From Polynucleobacter sp. 78F-HAINBA (lineage in GTDB: Bacteria > Pseudomonadota > Gammaproteobacteria > Burkholderiales > Burkholderiaceae), in assembly GCF_018882325.1 (NCBI RefSeq), contig NZ_JACVOQ010000005.1:1-64000 (forward strand): 64,000 bases of DNA, in the 5' to 3' direction. A program made the position numbers and the translations under genes. Shown here in pieces: positions 1-7,254 of the stretch. Each line of letters starts with the position of its first letter. Position 1 is the stretch's first letter. The notes below the pieces were generated by a model that ran no database searches, was not told the origin of the DNA, and was given only the letters and a program-made list of their open reading frames with translations.

Positions 1-96
1 GAATACATCCACTACTACAACCACGATCGAATCAAACAAAAACTAAAGGGATTGAGCCCGGTGCAATACCGAACTCAATCCCTCGTGCTAACCTAA
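1..96 (+). CDS. IS3-family transposase (OrfB), C-terminal 31 residues only
   Basis: Reading from base 1 in frame 1 gives a 31-residue tail with the pattern [26 protein letters not shown], then TAA at 94-96. This is the usual C-terminus of the DDE integrase subunit of IS3-family elements (IS150/IS3 groups), which ends just before the right inverted repeat. The rest of the gene lies outside the window, so intactness cannot be judged. The family is recognised from this conserved tail plus the terminal repeat that follows. Confidence 0.85.
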   Translation, partial: EYIHYYNHDRIKQKLKGLSPVQYRTQSLVLT

Positions 97-101
97 CTAA
101 A

Positions 102-127
102 CCGTCCAACTACTGGGGGTCAGTTCA
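102..127 (+). mobile_element. Right terminal inverted repeat of an IS3/IS150-like insertion sequence
   Basis: Right after the transposase stop comes gtccaactactgggggtcagttca, ending near 127. Read on the minus strand it starts TGAACTGACCCCC, the typical IS150-group terminal repeat. The element therefore extends left out of the window and ends here, 65 bp before the lipoprotein start at 193. The matching left end and target duplication are not visible. Confidence 0.75.
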
Positions 128-192
128 TACGGGTGGTTTTTTACATTCAAATCTTGATAAGATCGTTTATCCAATTTAATTCTGAATACATC

Positions 193-945
193 ATGAAACT
201 AGCGCGCCTAATTTCCATATTGTTAGCAACCCTATTTGTTCTTGGGGCTTGTTCCAAGGAAGAGCAATCTAATGTAATTAAGGTTGCCGTATCCCCAACG
301 ATACCCCCCATGCTATTTGAAAAAGATGGCAAATATACAGGCATAGACTTGGAGATATTTGAGGGCTACTGCAAGTCAAGGGGCTGCACATTCAAAATGA
401 CTGCTTATGATTGGCTGGGTATGTTGGGCGCGGTGACTAGTGGCCAAGCTGATGTTGCATTCTCTGGGATTTCTATTACAGATAAGCGTAAAGAGGTGAT
501 GGATTTTTCTAATCCTTATTTCACCAGCACCTGGCAGTTGATTGGCTTAAAAAACCGCCATATCAAAATTACGGATTTATCCCAGTTAAAAAAATACACT
601 ATTGCTTATCCGACTGGCAGCGTATTTGATGACTACGTAAAAACCGTATTGCAGCCAAAAGGATATTACTCGGTAGACCAAGTAAAGCTATATCCATCGC
701 CCGCTGAGGCGCTCATTGCGCTGCAAAATGGCAATGTAGATTTGGTATTTGTGGACAACGTCATGCTGGTTAATTATCAAAAATCTTTAAATCTTCCGGT
801 TAGCAGTAGTTACCAAGTGGTCGGGTTTGATAATCTGGGATTTGCCTTCAAAAAAGGCTCAAAATTACGCGATGACTTTAATTTATACCTTTCTGAGCTG
901 GGCCCAGAAAAGCTAAAGGCAATTATTAATCGCTGGACACAATAA
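193..945 (+). CDS. Amino-acid ABC transporter substrate-binding lipoprotein
   Basis: A 250-residue periplasmic binding protein of the PBP2/SBP_bac_3 family, which captures polar amino acids for an ABC importer. The start at 193 (MKLARLIS) was chosen because it gives a clean lipoprotein signal peptide with lipobox LGAC and lipid-carrying Cys20; a start at 133 would put 20 unneeded residues before it. The mature part has the family-typical FSGISITxxRKExMDFSxPYF segment, roughly residues 98-118. No permease or ATPase gene lies next to it, so it is an orphan binding protein here. The substrate cannot be read from sequence. An IS element ends just upstream and may have replaced or altered its promoter. 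Confidence 0.85.
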   Translation: MKLARLISILLATLFVLGACSKEEQSNVIKVAVSPTIPPMLFEKDGKYTGIDLEIFEGYCKSRGCTFKMTAYDWLGMLGAVTSGQADVAFSGISITDKRKEVMDFSNPYFTSTWQLIGLKNRHIKITDLSQLKKYTIAYPTGSVFDDYVKTVLQPKGYYSVDQVKLYPSPAEALIALQNGNVDLVFVDNVMLVNYQKSLNLPVSSSYQVVGFDNLGFAFKKGSKLRDDFNLYLSELGPEKLKAIINRWTQ

Positions 946-1018
946 ATTGAAGTGATTTTCATATATTGGGTTAAAGTGCATCTTAAGCTGATCATTTCAA
1001 TTATTCATAAGGAAAAAT

Positions 1019-1258
1019 ATGTCCCATCATGACAAGTTAATTGCTGCATTTGAAACGTATCAATCAGAGAATGAAAAGTTTCACGGAAAAGGCATTAAAG
1101 CTTCTGCTGCAAGAGCTCGTAAAGCATTGCAAGAGATTGCCGGTTCTTGCAAAGAACGCCGCAAAGAAATTACTGCTGAAAAAGAAGCGCTTGAAGGCAA
1201 GCCAAAAGGTGAGGGTATGTCACAAGATGCTGCTCGTCATGCGCACATCCGAAAGTAA
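1019..1258 (+). CDS. Small conserved charged protein (histone H1-like composition)
   Basis: A 79-residue, strongly charged protein rich in Lys, Glu and Ala, with no Trp and no membrane segment. Residues 20-40 (FHGKGIKASAARARKALQEI) recur in small hypothetical or histone-like proteins of Burkholderiales as I remember them. The start is supported by the ribosome binding site aaggaaa at 1010-1016. It is a single gene followed by a strong hairpin terminator. Nucleoid or RNA binding is possible from its composition, but nothing in the sequence proves it. An overlapping frame at 1041-1307 is a shadow. Confidence 0.75.
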   Translation: MSHHDKLIAAFETYQSENEKFHGKGIKASAARARKALQEIAGSCKERRKEITAEKEALEGKPKGEGMSQDAARHAHIRK

Positions 1259-1276
1259 GCTTTTTCTGAAAAGTCA

Positions 1277-1303
1277 AAAGTCACCCGCGGGTGACTTTTT
1301 TAT
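1277..1303. terminator. Bidirectional Rho-independent terminator
   Basis: A perfect palindrome, aagtcacccgcgggtgactt, at 1278-1297 is followed by a T-run on the plus strand (ttttttattt) and a T-rich stretch on the minus strand. It sits between the convergent genes ending at 1258 and 1304 and can serve both. Confidence 0.9.
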
Positions 1304-1951
1304 TTAGAGGTCAACGTTTTCTAGAGCGGGGCCCTCAAGGTGTCGAGTGTCGGCCCATTGCCCCACCGCCCATCCACTATCTTGACTATGGGTAAGCCAG
1401 TTGAGTGATGCATTTGGTACTGAAGCTATTCTTTCAGCACTGAGGGCTTGCTTGCTAGCAATTCGATACATCATATCGAGCGTTCCGCCATGACTAACGA
1501 TCAAAATAGTTTTACCAGTATGCCTTGCTTGAATTTTATCCAGCGCATTTTGTACGCGCAATGCAAATTTCTGAATGCTTTCTCCGCCCTCAAGATCATG
1601 CTCTAAGTCACGAGCAGTGTGTGCTTGCCAAATGTCAGGACGCTTCAATGGGGCCTCGCCAATTGAAAGTCCTTGAAGTGCGCCAAAATGCCGCTCTCGT
1701 AGCTCGCTATCCACTTGTGCATCTACACCAAATAATTCAACTACAGCATTTGCGGTGTCAGCCGCTCTCTTGAGGTCGCTGGTGTACAGAACATCAAATG
1801 TGAGTTTGATGTCTTTAAGTGCTTGCGCCATTTGGCGAGCCTGCAACATGCCTGTCGCATTAAGCGGAATATCGGTGTGCCCTTGCAAGCGCCTTTCGGC
1901 ATTCCAAGAAGTTTCGCCATGGCGAATGAGGCAGAGTTTAGTTGTGGACAT
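1304..1951 (-). CDS. Histidine phosphatase family protein (phosphoglycerate mutase-like)
   Basis: A 215-residue member of the branch-1 histidine phosphatase superfamily (GpmB/CobC type). The phosphate-accepting histidine is H11 in the N-terminal RHGETxWN motif. The acid in SELRERHFG near residue 84 and the second catalytic histidine in SHGGTLD near 153 complete the site. The length fits broad-specificity phosphatases or the CobC/GpmB group rather than true cofactor-dependent GpmA (about 250 residues). The substrate cannot be told from sequence. It may be followed in transcription by nothing else, because the terminator at 1277-1303 lies right after it. Confidence 0.88.
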   Translation of the reverse strand: MSTTKLCLIRHGETSWNAERRLQGHTDIPLNATGMLQARQMAQALKDIKLTFDVLYTSDLKRAADTANAVVELFGVDAQVDSELRERHFGALQGLSIGEAPLKRPDIWQAHTARDLEHDLEGGESIQKFALRVQNALDKIQARHTGKTILIVSHGGTLDMMYRIASKQALSAERIASVPNASLNWLTHSQDSGWAVGQWADTRHLEGPALENVDL

Positions 1952-1970
1952 ACTGCAATATTAAATTGAA

Positions 1971-2477
1971 TTACTTTTCTTCAGACTCTGAAAGGTGAAG
2001 AAGATCTCCAGGGGTGAGTTGTCCAGACTCTAACGCCTCTGCCCTGAGGCCGCCCCTATTTTCAAAGGCGCTCATGAAATCTGGTCTTTTCAGTAAGTTG
2101 GCTGGTCGTTGGCATGGCTCACACAACTCGGTACCTCTAAATGCGAGACCACCCAAATAAAAAATCTTGCCAACTAAATCGTTGAGCTCATCCGCAGAAA
2201 TGTCGCTGATGATGACGTTTCTACGAGTCTCGCCTTCACCAAAGGGTATTTGCTGCTTAGCTATTAATTGATGATTAGCATCCTCCACACCCTCTAGGGC
2301 GATGATGGAGATGTGACGTATCTTGATTTTAGTTTTGGAGAATGCGCCTCTGTCTAGCGCATAACGATCCCCCACAATTCCTTCGCCAGCAACGATGTTG
2401 GCTTGTGTAATCTGTGCCATTGTTTCGCCCGCTTGAGAGGCAATGTAGATGGAGTGAATCAGAGGGAGTGCTTTCAT
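1971..2477 (-). CDS. MOSC domain-containing protein
   Basis: A 168-residue stand-alone MOSC domain (molybdenum cofactor sulfurase C-terminal fold, YiiM-like). It has the GEGIxGDRY motif near residues 31-39, a basic RRNVIIS segment near 85-91, and the conserved cysteine of the family in RGTELCEPC (C119, with C122 next to it). Such proteins handle Moco-bound sulfur or detoxify N-hydroxylated bases. No molybdenum enzyme lies nearby. It sits upstream of, and in the same direction as, the histidine phosphatase (19 bp gap), so the two may be co-transcribed. Confidence 0.85.
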   Translation of the reverse strand: MKALPLIHSIYIASQAGETMAQITQANIVAGEGIVGDRYALDRGAFSKTKIKIRHISIIALEGVEDANHQLIAKQQIPFGEGETRRNVIISDISADELNDLVGKIFYLGGLAFRGTELCEPCQRPANLLKRPDFMSAFENRGGLRAEALESGQLTPGDLLHLSESEEK

Positions 2478-2493
2478 GATGAGAGCATATTAC

Positions 2494-2526
2494 ATAAGAA
2501 AAAGCCCCGGTAATTTCTGGGGCTTA
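2494..2526 (-). terminator. Rho-independent terminator of the small gene at 2531-2737
   Basis: On the minus strand, aagccccaga, a 5-nt loop and ccggggctt (2502-2525) form a GC-rich hairpin, followed by tttttctt. It begins 5 bp beyond the stop of the small basic protein and separates it from the MOSC gene. Confidence 0.8.
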
Positions 2527-2530
2527 GTAC

Positions 2531-2737
2531 TTAGGCTGCGACAGGCTCAGCGATAGCTGCTGGCGCTGGAGGGCGCTTATTGAGAGCCCTCTGAATCTTT
2601 GCTTTTTCTTTTGGCTTGGTGCTAGATTCAAGTAATTTATTGAGTTGAGTGACGGTAAGTGGGCCCAATTTAGCTTTGCCGGTTTTACTAACCATGGGAT
2701 CGTTTTTTCTATTTCTTTGATTTTGGCCAACAGCCAT
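2531..2737 (-). CDS. Small basic conserved protein, function unknown
   Basis: A 68-residue protein, MAVGQNQRNRKNDPMVSKTG at the N-terminus, Lys/Arg-rich in the middle and ending in a Pro/Ala tail. Two frames of equal length overlap here. This one is preferred because it has a ribosome binding site (aggaaaaaat before the ATG), an even amino-acid composition and a terminator right behind its stop; the other frame (2524-2730) is Ser/Leu/Gln-rich and looks like a shadow. No known domain is recognised. The 5' leader holds two palindromes (see 2770-2802), so it may be a regulated small RNA- or ribosome-associated protein; that is speculation. Confidence 0.65.
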   Translation of the reverse strand: MAVGQNQRNRKNDPMVSKTGKAKLGPLTVTQLNKLLESSTKPKEKAKIQRALNKRPPAPAAIAEPVAA

Positions 2738-2769
2738 ATTTTTTCCTAGAGTCTTGGAATGATGAACCT

Positions 2770-2802
2770 CTGAGCTTGCTCAGCAGACTCCCCTATATAG
2801 GG
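2770..2802 (-). promoter_or_regulatory. Leader palindromes upstream of the small basic gene
   Basis: Two perfect inverted repeats lie in the 5' region of the minus-strand gene: ctgagc-tt-gctcag (2770-2783) and ccctatataggg (2791-2802). The second contains a TATATA that could be the -10 element of that gene. The first would then be a hairpin near the start of the transcript. This is sequence-visible structure with no assigned regulator. Confidence 0.4.
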
Positions 2803-2863
2803 CGCGGAATAGTGATCACAAATCAGAATAACAGTTAAGCAGTCCAGGCGCTATGATTAGATC

Positions 2864-3091
2864 ATGATGAATATTCCTAATCTGATTTTTGCCGCCATCA
2901 TGGGTGGGCTTATGTCTTTGAGCATTACATTGGCCACGACTTTTGTACGAGTGGGTCTTGCGCCAGATTTCTTATGGGTTTGGTTGGAGGTTTGGTCAGT
3001 GGCCTATCCGGTCGCGATTATCTGTATTTTGATCTATCGACCATTTGCTAGCAAACTCACTGCAAGCTTGGTGAAGAGGCTTGAGCTATGA
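2864..3091 (+). CDS. DUF2798 family small membrane protein
   Basis: A 75-residue protein with two predicted membrane helices, about residues 5-27 and 38-60, joined by a short loop with FLWVWLEVW. The pattern GGLMSLSITLATTFVRVGL followed by a Trp-rich second helix and a PF/L-rich end is typical of DUF2798. The start could be 2864 or the next ATG at 2867. Function of the family is unknown. The next gene begins 35 bp after the stop in the same direction. Confidence 0.75.
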   Translation: MMNIPNLIFAAIMGGLMSLSITLATTFVRVGLAPDFLWVWLEVWSVAYPVAIICILIYRPFASKLTASLVKRLEL

Positions 3092-3126
3092 ATAGGCTAA
3101 TACGCTTATTAAATAAGGGAGCTTAA

Positions 3127-3375
3127 ATGAAGCATCTCAAATATGTTTTGTTTTTGGGGGTTTTGTTTTTGAGTGCTTGCGCGGCTGTTTATACCGATGC
3201 ATCAGATTCAAATCACGTCACCTTTTTAAATAGTGATGGTGAATCCATTGCATCACTAACACCCAAGGCCAATGCGTACTGTGCGCAATATGGAAAGACA
3301 GCGTCTTTTAGGAAGACCGATACTCAGTTAGTTGCAGTGTTCGATTGCAATTGGCCGCAATCAAGCCCACGCTAG
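3127..3375 (+). CDS. Small lipoprotein, function unknown
   Basis: An 82-residue protein with a clear lipoprotein signal peptide (MKHLKYVLF..., lipobox LSAC, Cys18). The mature part of about 65 residues holds two cysteines (C53 and C75) that could form a disulfide in the periplasm. The ribosome binding site aaggga lies 6-11 bases before the ATG. No domain is recognised. It resembles in size and layout the lipoprotein at 58149-58451 (Cys pair, short mature part), but the two are not clearly homologous by eye. It converges with prfC, with 2 bp between the stops. Confidence 0.75.
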   Translation: MKHLKYVLFLGVLFLSACAAVYTDASDSNHVTFLNSDGESIASLTPKANAYCAQYGKTASFRKTDTQLVAVFDCNWPQSSPR

Positions 3376-3377
3376 AT

Positions 3378-5024
3378 TTATCCAGCGAGGTCTGATTGAT
3401 AGATGAGGCCCGCATGCTCTCTCAGGGCATGGAATTGAATGGATTCCCAGCGCTGTTGAGCAACATCTAGTTCTGATTTGTGGCTAGCCAAAAATACTGA
3501 AGCACCGACAACATCCTCTGCCATGCGGTGAATATTTTCTTGTATGAATTTCTTAAGTGCTACAGGATCGTCTGAGCTTACCCAGCGAGCCAGGTTATAG
3601 CGTGCAGGCAGTAAGCGAACTTCGGCGCCATACTCAGTTTGAAGGCGATGGCTCACCACTTCAAACTGTAGCTGTCCAAAGGCGCCCAGGAGCATGGTGC
3701 CGCCAGTCATAGGGCGGAATACTTGAATTGCACCTTCTTCGCCAAGCTGCATTAAGCCTGTGCGTAATTGCTTAGAGCGTAATGGATCGGCGGATTCGAC
3801 CATGCGGAAAATTTCTGGGGCAAAAAATGGCAAGCCTGTGAATTGCAATTGCTCACCTTCTGTGAGTGTGTCACCCAGTCTCAGAAGGCCGTGATTTGGT
3901 AGTCCAATGATGTCGCCAGGGAAGGCCTCATCCAAAATATCGCGACGTTGCGACAAGAAAGACAGTGCATTATTGGTGCGCACTTCTTTTCCATTTCGAC
4001 AAATCTTCAACTTCATGCCGCGCTGGAAATGCCCAGAACATATACGCAAGAAGGCAACGCGATCTCGATGCGCTGGGTCCATATTCGCTTGAATCTTAAA
4101 CACCACTGCAGAGAATTTATTTTCAGCGGGACTGACTTCTCGTTGCAAAGCTTTGCGTGATCCCGGTGATGGAGCAAGCTCAACTAAGGTATTGAGAATT
4201 TCTCGTACACCAAAATTATTAATAGCTGAGCCAAAGAATACTGGCGATTGACGACCGGCCAAAAAGGCTTCTCGGTCAAACGCAGGCATCGCGTTTTTAA
4301 TGAGATCCACTTCTGCAAGTGCATTTTCGAGATCAGTGCCTAGGCGCTCTTTCAGAGCAGGATCATTGACATCAATAATTGCATGCGAATCTTCAGTCAC
4401 ACGATCTTCGCCCGCCTTGAACATACGCATTTGTGAGTTGGCGATATCAATCACACCGGCAAATGATTTACCCATGCCTACAGGCCAAGTAAAAGGGACT
4501 ACCTCGATGCCTAGCGCAGTTTCAATCTCATCCATGAGTTCCATGGGGGGCTTTACTTCGCGATCCATTTTATTAATGAAGGTCACGATTGGCGTGTTGC
4601 GTGCGCGGCAGACTTCAAGCAAGCGCAAGGTCTGTGATTCAACGCCATTTGCGGCATCAATCACCATGAGTGCAGAGTCAACGGCAGTCAGTACGCGGTA
4701 GGTGTCTTCAGAGAAATCTTGGTGCCCCGGGGTATCGAGAAGATTAATAATGCAATCACGGTATTCCATTTGCATGACCGAGCTCGCAACCGAAATACCA
4801 CGTTGCTTCTCAATCTCCATCCAGTCAGAGGTCGCGTGACGACTCGCTTTGCGGGCCTTGACGCTTCCAGCAATCTGAATAGCTCCCGCGTATAACAAAA
4901 GTTTTTCGGTAAGCGTGGTCTTTCCAGCATCCGGGTGAGAGATGATGGCAAAGCTGCGACGTCTTAAAACTTCTGCGCCGGGAGTGCTGGAGGTGATGGT
5001 ATCGATGGTAATTCTGCGCTTAAT
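3378..5024 (-). CDS. prfC: Peptide chain release factor 3 (RF3)
   Basis: RF3 is the translational GTPase that removes RF1/RF2 from the ribosome after termination. All GTPase motifs are present: G1 SHPDAGKTT, G3 DTPGHQDFSED and G4 NKMD, followed by EF-Tu-like domain II and the RF3 C-terminal domain. From the upstream in-frame TAG (5027-5025) to G1 there is no ATG, GTG or TTG: the first codons are ATT AAG CGC AGA ATT ACC ATC. The longest frame, starting at ATT 5024-5022, gives 548 residues against 529 for E. coli. ATT 5012-5010 and ATC 5006-5004 are other options. An ATG-only call would begin at 4898 and lose G1, which is not plausible. A TATAAT box ends only 12 bp upstream of the first ATT. 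Confidence 0.92.
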   Translation of the reverse strand: MKRRITIDTITSSTPGAEVLRRRSFAIISHPDAGKTTLTEKLLLYAGAIQIAGSVKARKASRHATSDWMEIEKQRGISVASSVMQMEYRDCIINLLDTPGHQDFSEDTYRVLTAVDSALMVIDAANGVESQTLRLLEVCRARNTPIVTFINKMDREVKPPMELMDEIETALGIEVVPFTWPVGMGKSFAGVIDIANSQMRMFKAGEDRVTEDSHAIIDVNDPALKERLGTDLENALAEVDLIKNAMPAFDREAFLAGRQSPVFFGSAINNFGVREILNTLVELAPSPGSRKALQREVSPAENKFSAVVFKIQANMDPAHRDRVAFLRICSGHFQRGMKLKICRNGKEVRTNNALSFLSQRRDILDEAFPGDIIGLPNHGLLRLGDTLTEGEQLQFTGLPFFAPEIFRMVESADPLRSKQLRTGLMQLGEEGAIQVFRPMTGGTMLLGAFGQLQFEVVSHRLQTEYGAEVRLLPARYNLARWVSSDDPVALKKFIQENIHRMAEDVVGASVFLASHKSELDVAQQRWESIQFHALREHAGLIYQSDLAG

Positions 5025-5042
5025 CTAATTGACAGAATTATA
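5025..5042 (-). promoter_or_regulatory. Putative -10 box of prfC, giving a nearly leaderless mRNA
   Basis: On the minus strand a perfect TATAAT (5042-5037) is followed by tctgtcaattag and then the ATT codon. Transcription starting about 7 bases past the box would leave a leader of roughly 5 bases with no Shine-Dalgarno sequence. No good -35 box is seen at 17-18 bp spacing. Confidence 0.4.
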
Positions 5043-5057
5043 AGCGTGCCGAGCTTC

Positions 5058-5825
5058 TTAGAATTGCTCTTCAGGTCTTACAAAACGCCACTTTCCAGGA
5101 GGTAGGGCGCCCAGAGAAATTCTGCCCATACGAACACGTTTTAGACCTAGAACTCTCAGGCCAACCATTTCGCACATGCGACGAATTTGACGCTTGCGAC
5201 CCTCTTTCAGAACAAAACGCAGCTGGTCTTCGTTCTGCCAGCTGACTTGAGCTGGCTTTAAAACAACGCCATCTAGCTCCAGACCATGTTTTAGTCGATC
5301 TAGATCTTCAAAAGAGAGGGCGCCTTCAACTCGAACCAAATACTCTTTCTCGATCGGACTATTTTCGCCGATGAGGAGTTTGGCAATACGACCATCTTGG
5401 GTTAACACCAGCATGCCAGTGGAGTCGATATCGAGGCGACCTGCAGGTGCTAAGCCGCGGGTATTAAAGCGTGGGTTGCGCCCCTTATCCAACGGACTAG
5501 GAAAGTAATTGTCTGGAGTGATCAGCGAGGCAGCCGGTTGGTACTCTTGCTCATCATCGTAATGAGAGATAAAGCCAACAGGTTTATTCAGAATGACCGT
5601 AATCCGAGAGGCCTGTTGAGCTTTGGCCCCAGACTGCAATTCAATCTTTTGGCTACGAAAAGCCCGTGAGCCCAGCTCATTCACTACCTCACCATCAACG
5701 GTTACCAGGCCCTGCTCAATATAGGAGTCAGCCTCACGACGAGAGCACAGACCTAATTCAGAGAGCAGCTTGGAGACACGAATTTTTTCTTCCATAGCCA
5801 TATTATCGGGCAATTGCCCAAACAT
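5058..5825 (-). CDS. rRNA pseudouridine synthase, RsuA/RluB/RluF family
   Basis: A 255-residue enzyme that converts a specific rRNA uridine to pseudouridine. It has an N-terminal S4 RNA-binding domain (about 15-60, RVSKLLSELGLCSRREAD), then the catalytic domain with the GRLDIDSTG motif (129-137; catalytic Asp132) and the C-terminal GRKRQIRRMCE motif. The insert before GRLD and the C-terminal half resemble RluF (23S U2604) somewhat more than RsuA, but the target base is not certain. The start at 5825 lies 3 bp after the kinase stop and suggests translational coupling; ATGs at 5801 and 5795 fit the family N-terminus as well. Confidence 0.85.
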   Translation of the reverse strand: MFGQLPDNMAMEEKIRVSKLLSELGLCSRREADSYIEQGLVTVDGEVVNELGSRAFRSQKIELQSGAKAQQASRITVILNKPVGFISHYDDEQEYQPAASLITPDNYFPSPLDKGRNPRFNTRGLAPAGRLDIDSTGMLVLTQDGRIAKLLIGENSPIEKEYLVRVEGALSFEDLDRLKHGLELDGVVLKPAQVSWQNEDQLRFVLKEGRKRQIRRMCEMVGLRVLGLKRVRMGRISLGALPPGKWRFVRPEEQF

Positions 5826-5828
5826 AGA

Positions 5829-7247
5829 CTAGGTTCTGACAATATGCACGCTGCAAGGGGCCTCTTCAACAATCTTTGTCATGGAGGTCCGCCATGGCGT
5901 TACTTTGTTTGGCGGCTTGTGGGATGCCCCAATCAAAATTAGGGAGGCATCATTGTCTTTAGCAAATTCCACAATGCGACTTGCTGGATCTAGTGCCTCT
6001 AGCACGTGATATGAAATCCGTTCAGGCGGCAACTTCAATGGTTTAGCCCATTCCATGAGCTGCACAAGATGACCTCGCACAATACCGCTAGCAGTTTCAC
6101 TTTCTTGATTGCCTTCAAAAGTTGGTGTGCTCGCAATGGTGCTGAGACATACAAGGCGACTTTCGGGATAAGCCTGCAATAAATTCTTCGCGGTTGTTTG
6201 CATGCGCTCACGCAAGTCTTCATCTGATTGGCGTGTATCAATCGCTGCAATCATTAATGGCGCGTCATAATTTCCGACGCTAGGGCGCGGGCTTGGGGAG
6301 GGTTCGTAACCTGCTGCGCGGAACATGCGTTTGAGATTTTCCCAAAAGCTCAGGGGATCAACTCGGTCAGCGCGCTCTGTAAGGGTGACGCTTTCATGGT
6401 CACGCAAGACTTGACGGAGACGTGTGGCACTTTGATATCGATCTGCTGCGCGCGGCTCTAGGCAGCGCAAAACAATTTCCTGTAACCAGCGTGGGATTTC
6501 TTTACGAATGGCTCTGGGAGGAAATGCCTGCGCCCACATTCGTTTTCGTAGGCCACTCATCGACTGTGGGTTGCCAAAAGGTAGTTCACCCGTTAGCAGC
6601 TCGTACATAATCACGCCGATAGAAAAAATATCACTGCGATAGTCAGAGCGAATTCCAGTAACTTGCTCTGGCGAAATGTATGGCGCAGAGCCAATTCCCT
6701 TGCGCATTTCTTCTGCAAGTAAGTCGGGAAAGCGCGCATGATGCGATAAGCCAAAGTCAATTAAGGTTAGCTTGCCCTTATCGTCAATCAGAATATTTTC
6801 TGGCTTGATGTCTAAATGAATAGCATCTTGCGAATGAAGGGATTGCACCGCTTGTGCTAGGTCAGCGCCAATCTTTACCACCTCATCAATCGTAAAAACT
6901 TTACCTTCTTTGATGAGGTCTTCAAGCGGTCGCCCTTCGACGCGCTCCATTGCAATATAGGGGCGCGTAGCCATGTTGCCGGAGCCAAGATATTTCGGAA
7001 CATAGGGGCTCTTGAGCGAGCGCAGAATAGTAAGTTCAGTCTCAAAACCAATGAGGCTTTCAACAGGCTGATCACGACCTACTCTAGGTATTTTGAGAAG
7101 TATGGGAACATCAATCCCCTCTTTGGTTGCCGAGTACAAGCTGGCCATGCCACCACGATGAACTTCTGTCCCCAAGACAAATCCATCAACTACTTTGCCT
7201 TCTTGGAAAATCTCATCAACTGCTTCAATATCAGTATTAATCGACAT
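5829..7247 (-). CDS. Serine/threonine protein kinase fused to a universal stress protein domain
   Basis: A 472-residue soluble Hanks-type kinase. Visible parts: a glycine-poor P-loop (GTEVHRGGMASLYSA, 26-40), ATP-binding Lys52, the catalytic loop HLDIKPEN (144-151) with base Asp146, DFG at 164-166 and the SAPYISPEQ activation segment. HRD is changed to HLD, making it a non-RD kinase. From about 325 to the end it carries a UspA-type domain, with LMIAAID at its start, an ILIGAS segment and a C-terminal PCSVHIVRT strand. There is no transmembrane sensor domain, unlike most PknB proteins, so the Usp domain may be the nucleotide-sensing part (inference). The metallophosphoesterase gene lies 7 bp upstream on the same strand, and the pseudouridine synthase 3 bp downstream. 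Confidence 0.88.
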   Translation of the reverse strand: MSINTDIEAVDEIFQEGKVVDGFVLGTEVHRGGMASLYSATKEGIDVPILLKIPRVGRDQPVESLIGFETELTILRSLKSPYVPKYLGSGNMATRPYIAMERVEGRPLEDLIKEGKVFTIDEVVKIGADLAQAVQSLHSQDAIHLDIKPENILIDDKGKLTLIDFGLSHHARFPDLLAEEMRKGIGSAPYISPEQVTGIRSDYRSDIFSIGVIMYELLTGELPFGNPQSMSGLRKRMWAQAFPPRAIRKEIPRWLQEIVLRCLEPRAADRYQSATRLRQVLRDHESVTLTERADRVDPLSFWENLKRMFRAAGYEPSPSPRPSVGNYDAPLMIAAIDTRQSDEDLRERMQTTAKNLLQAYPESRLVCLSTIASTPTFEGNQESETASGIVRGHLVQLMEWAKPLKLPPERISYHVLEALDPASRIVEFAKDNDASLILIGASHKPPNKVTPWRTSMTKIVEEAPCSVHIVRT

Positions 7248-7254
7248 AAGGTAA

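Noticed and set aside
2524..2730. Second open frame over the small basic gene
   Set aside because: Same length but biased Ser/Leu/Gln composition and no ribosome binding site; the 2531-2737 frame is better.
4688..4951. Minus-strand frame over the RF3 N-terminus as a sign of frameshift
   Set aside because: It encodes a shadow of the GTPase region in the wrong frame; the RF3 frame is open without a shift up to the TAG at 5025.
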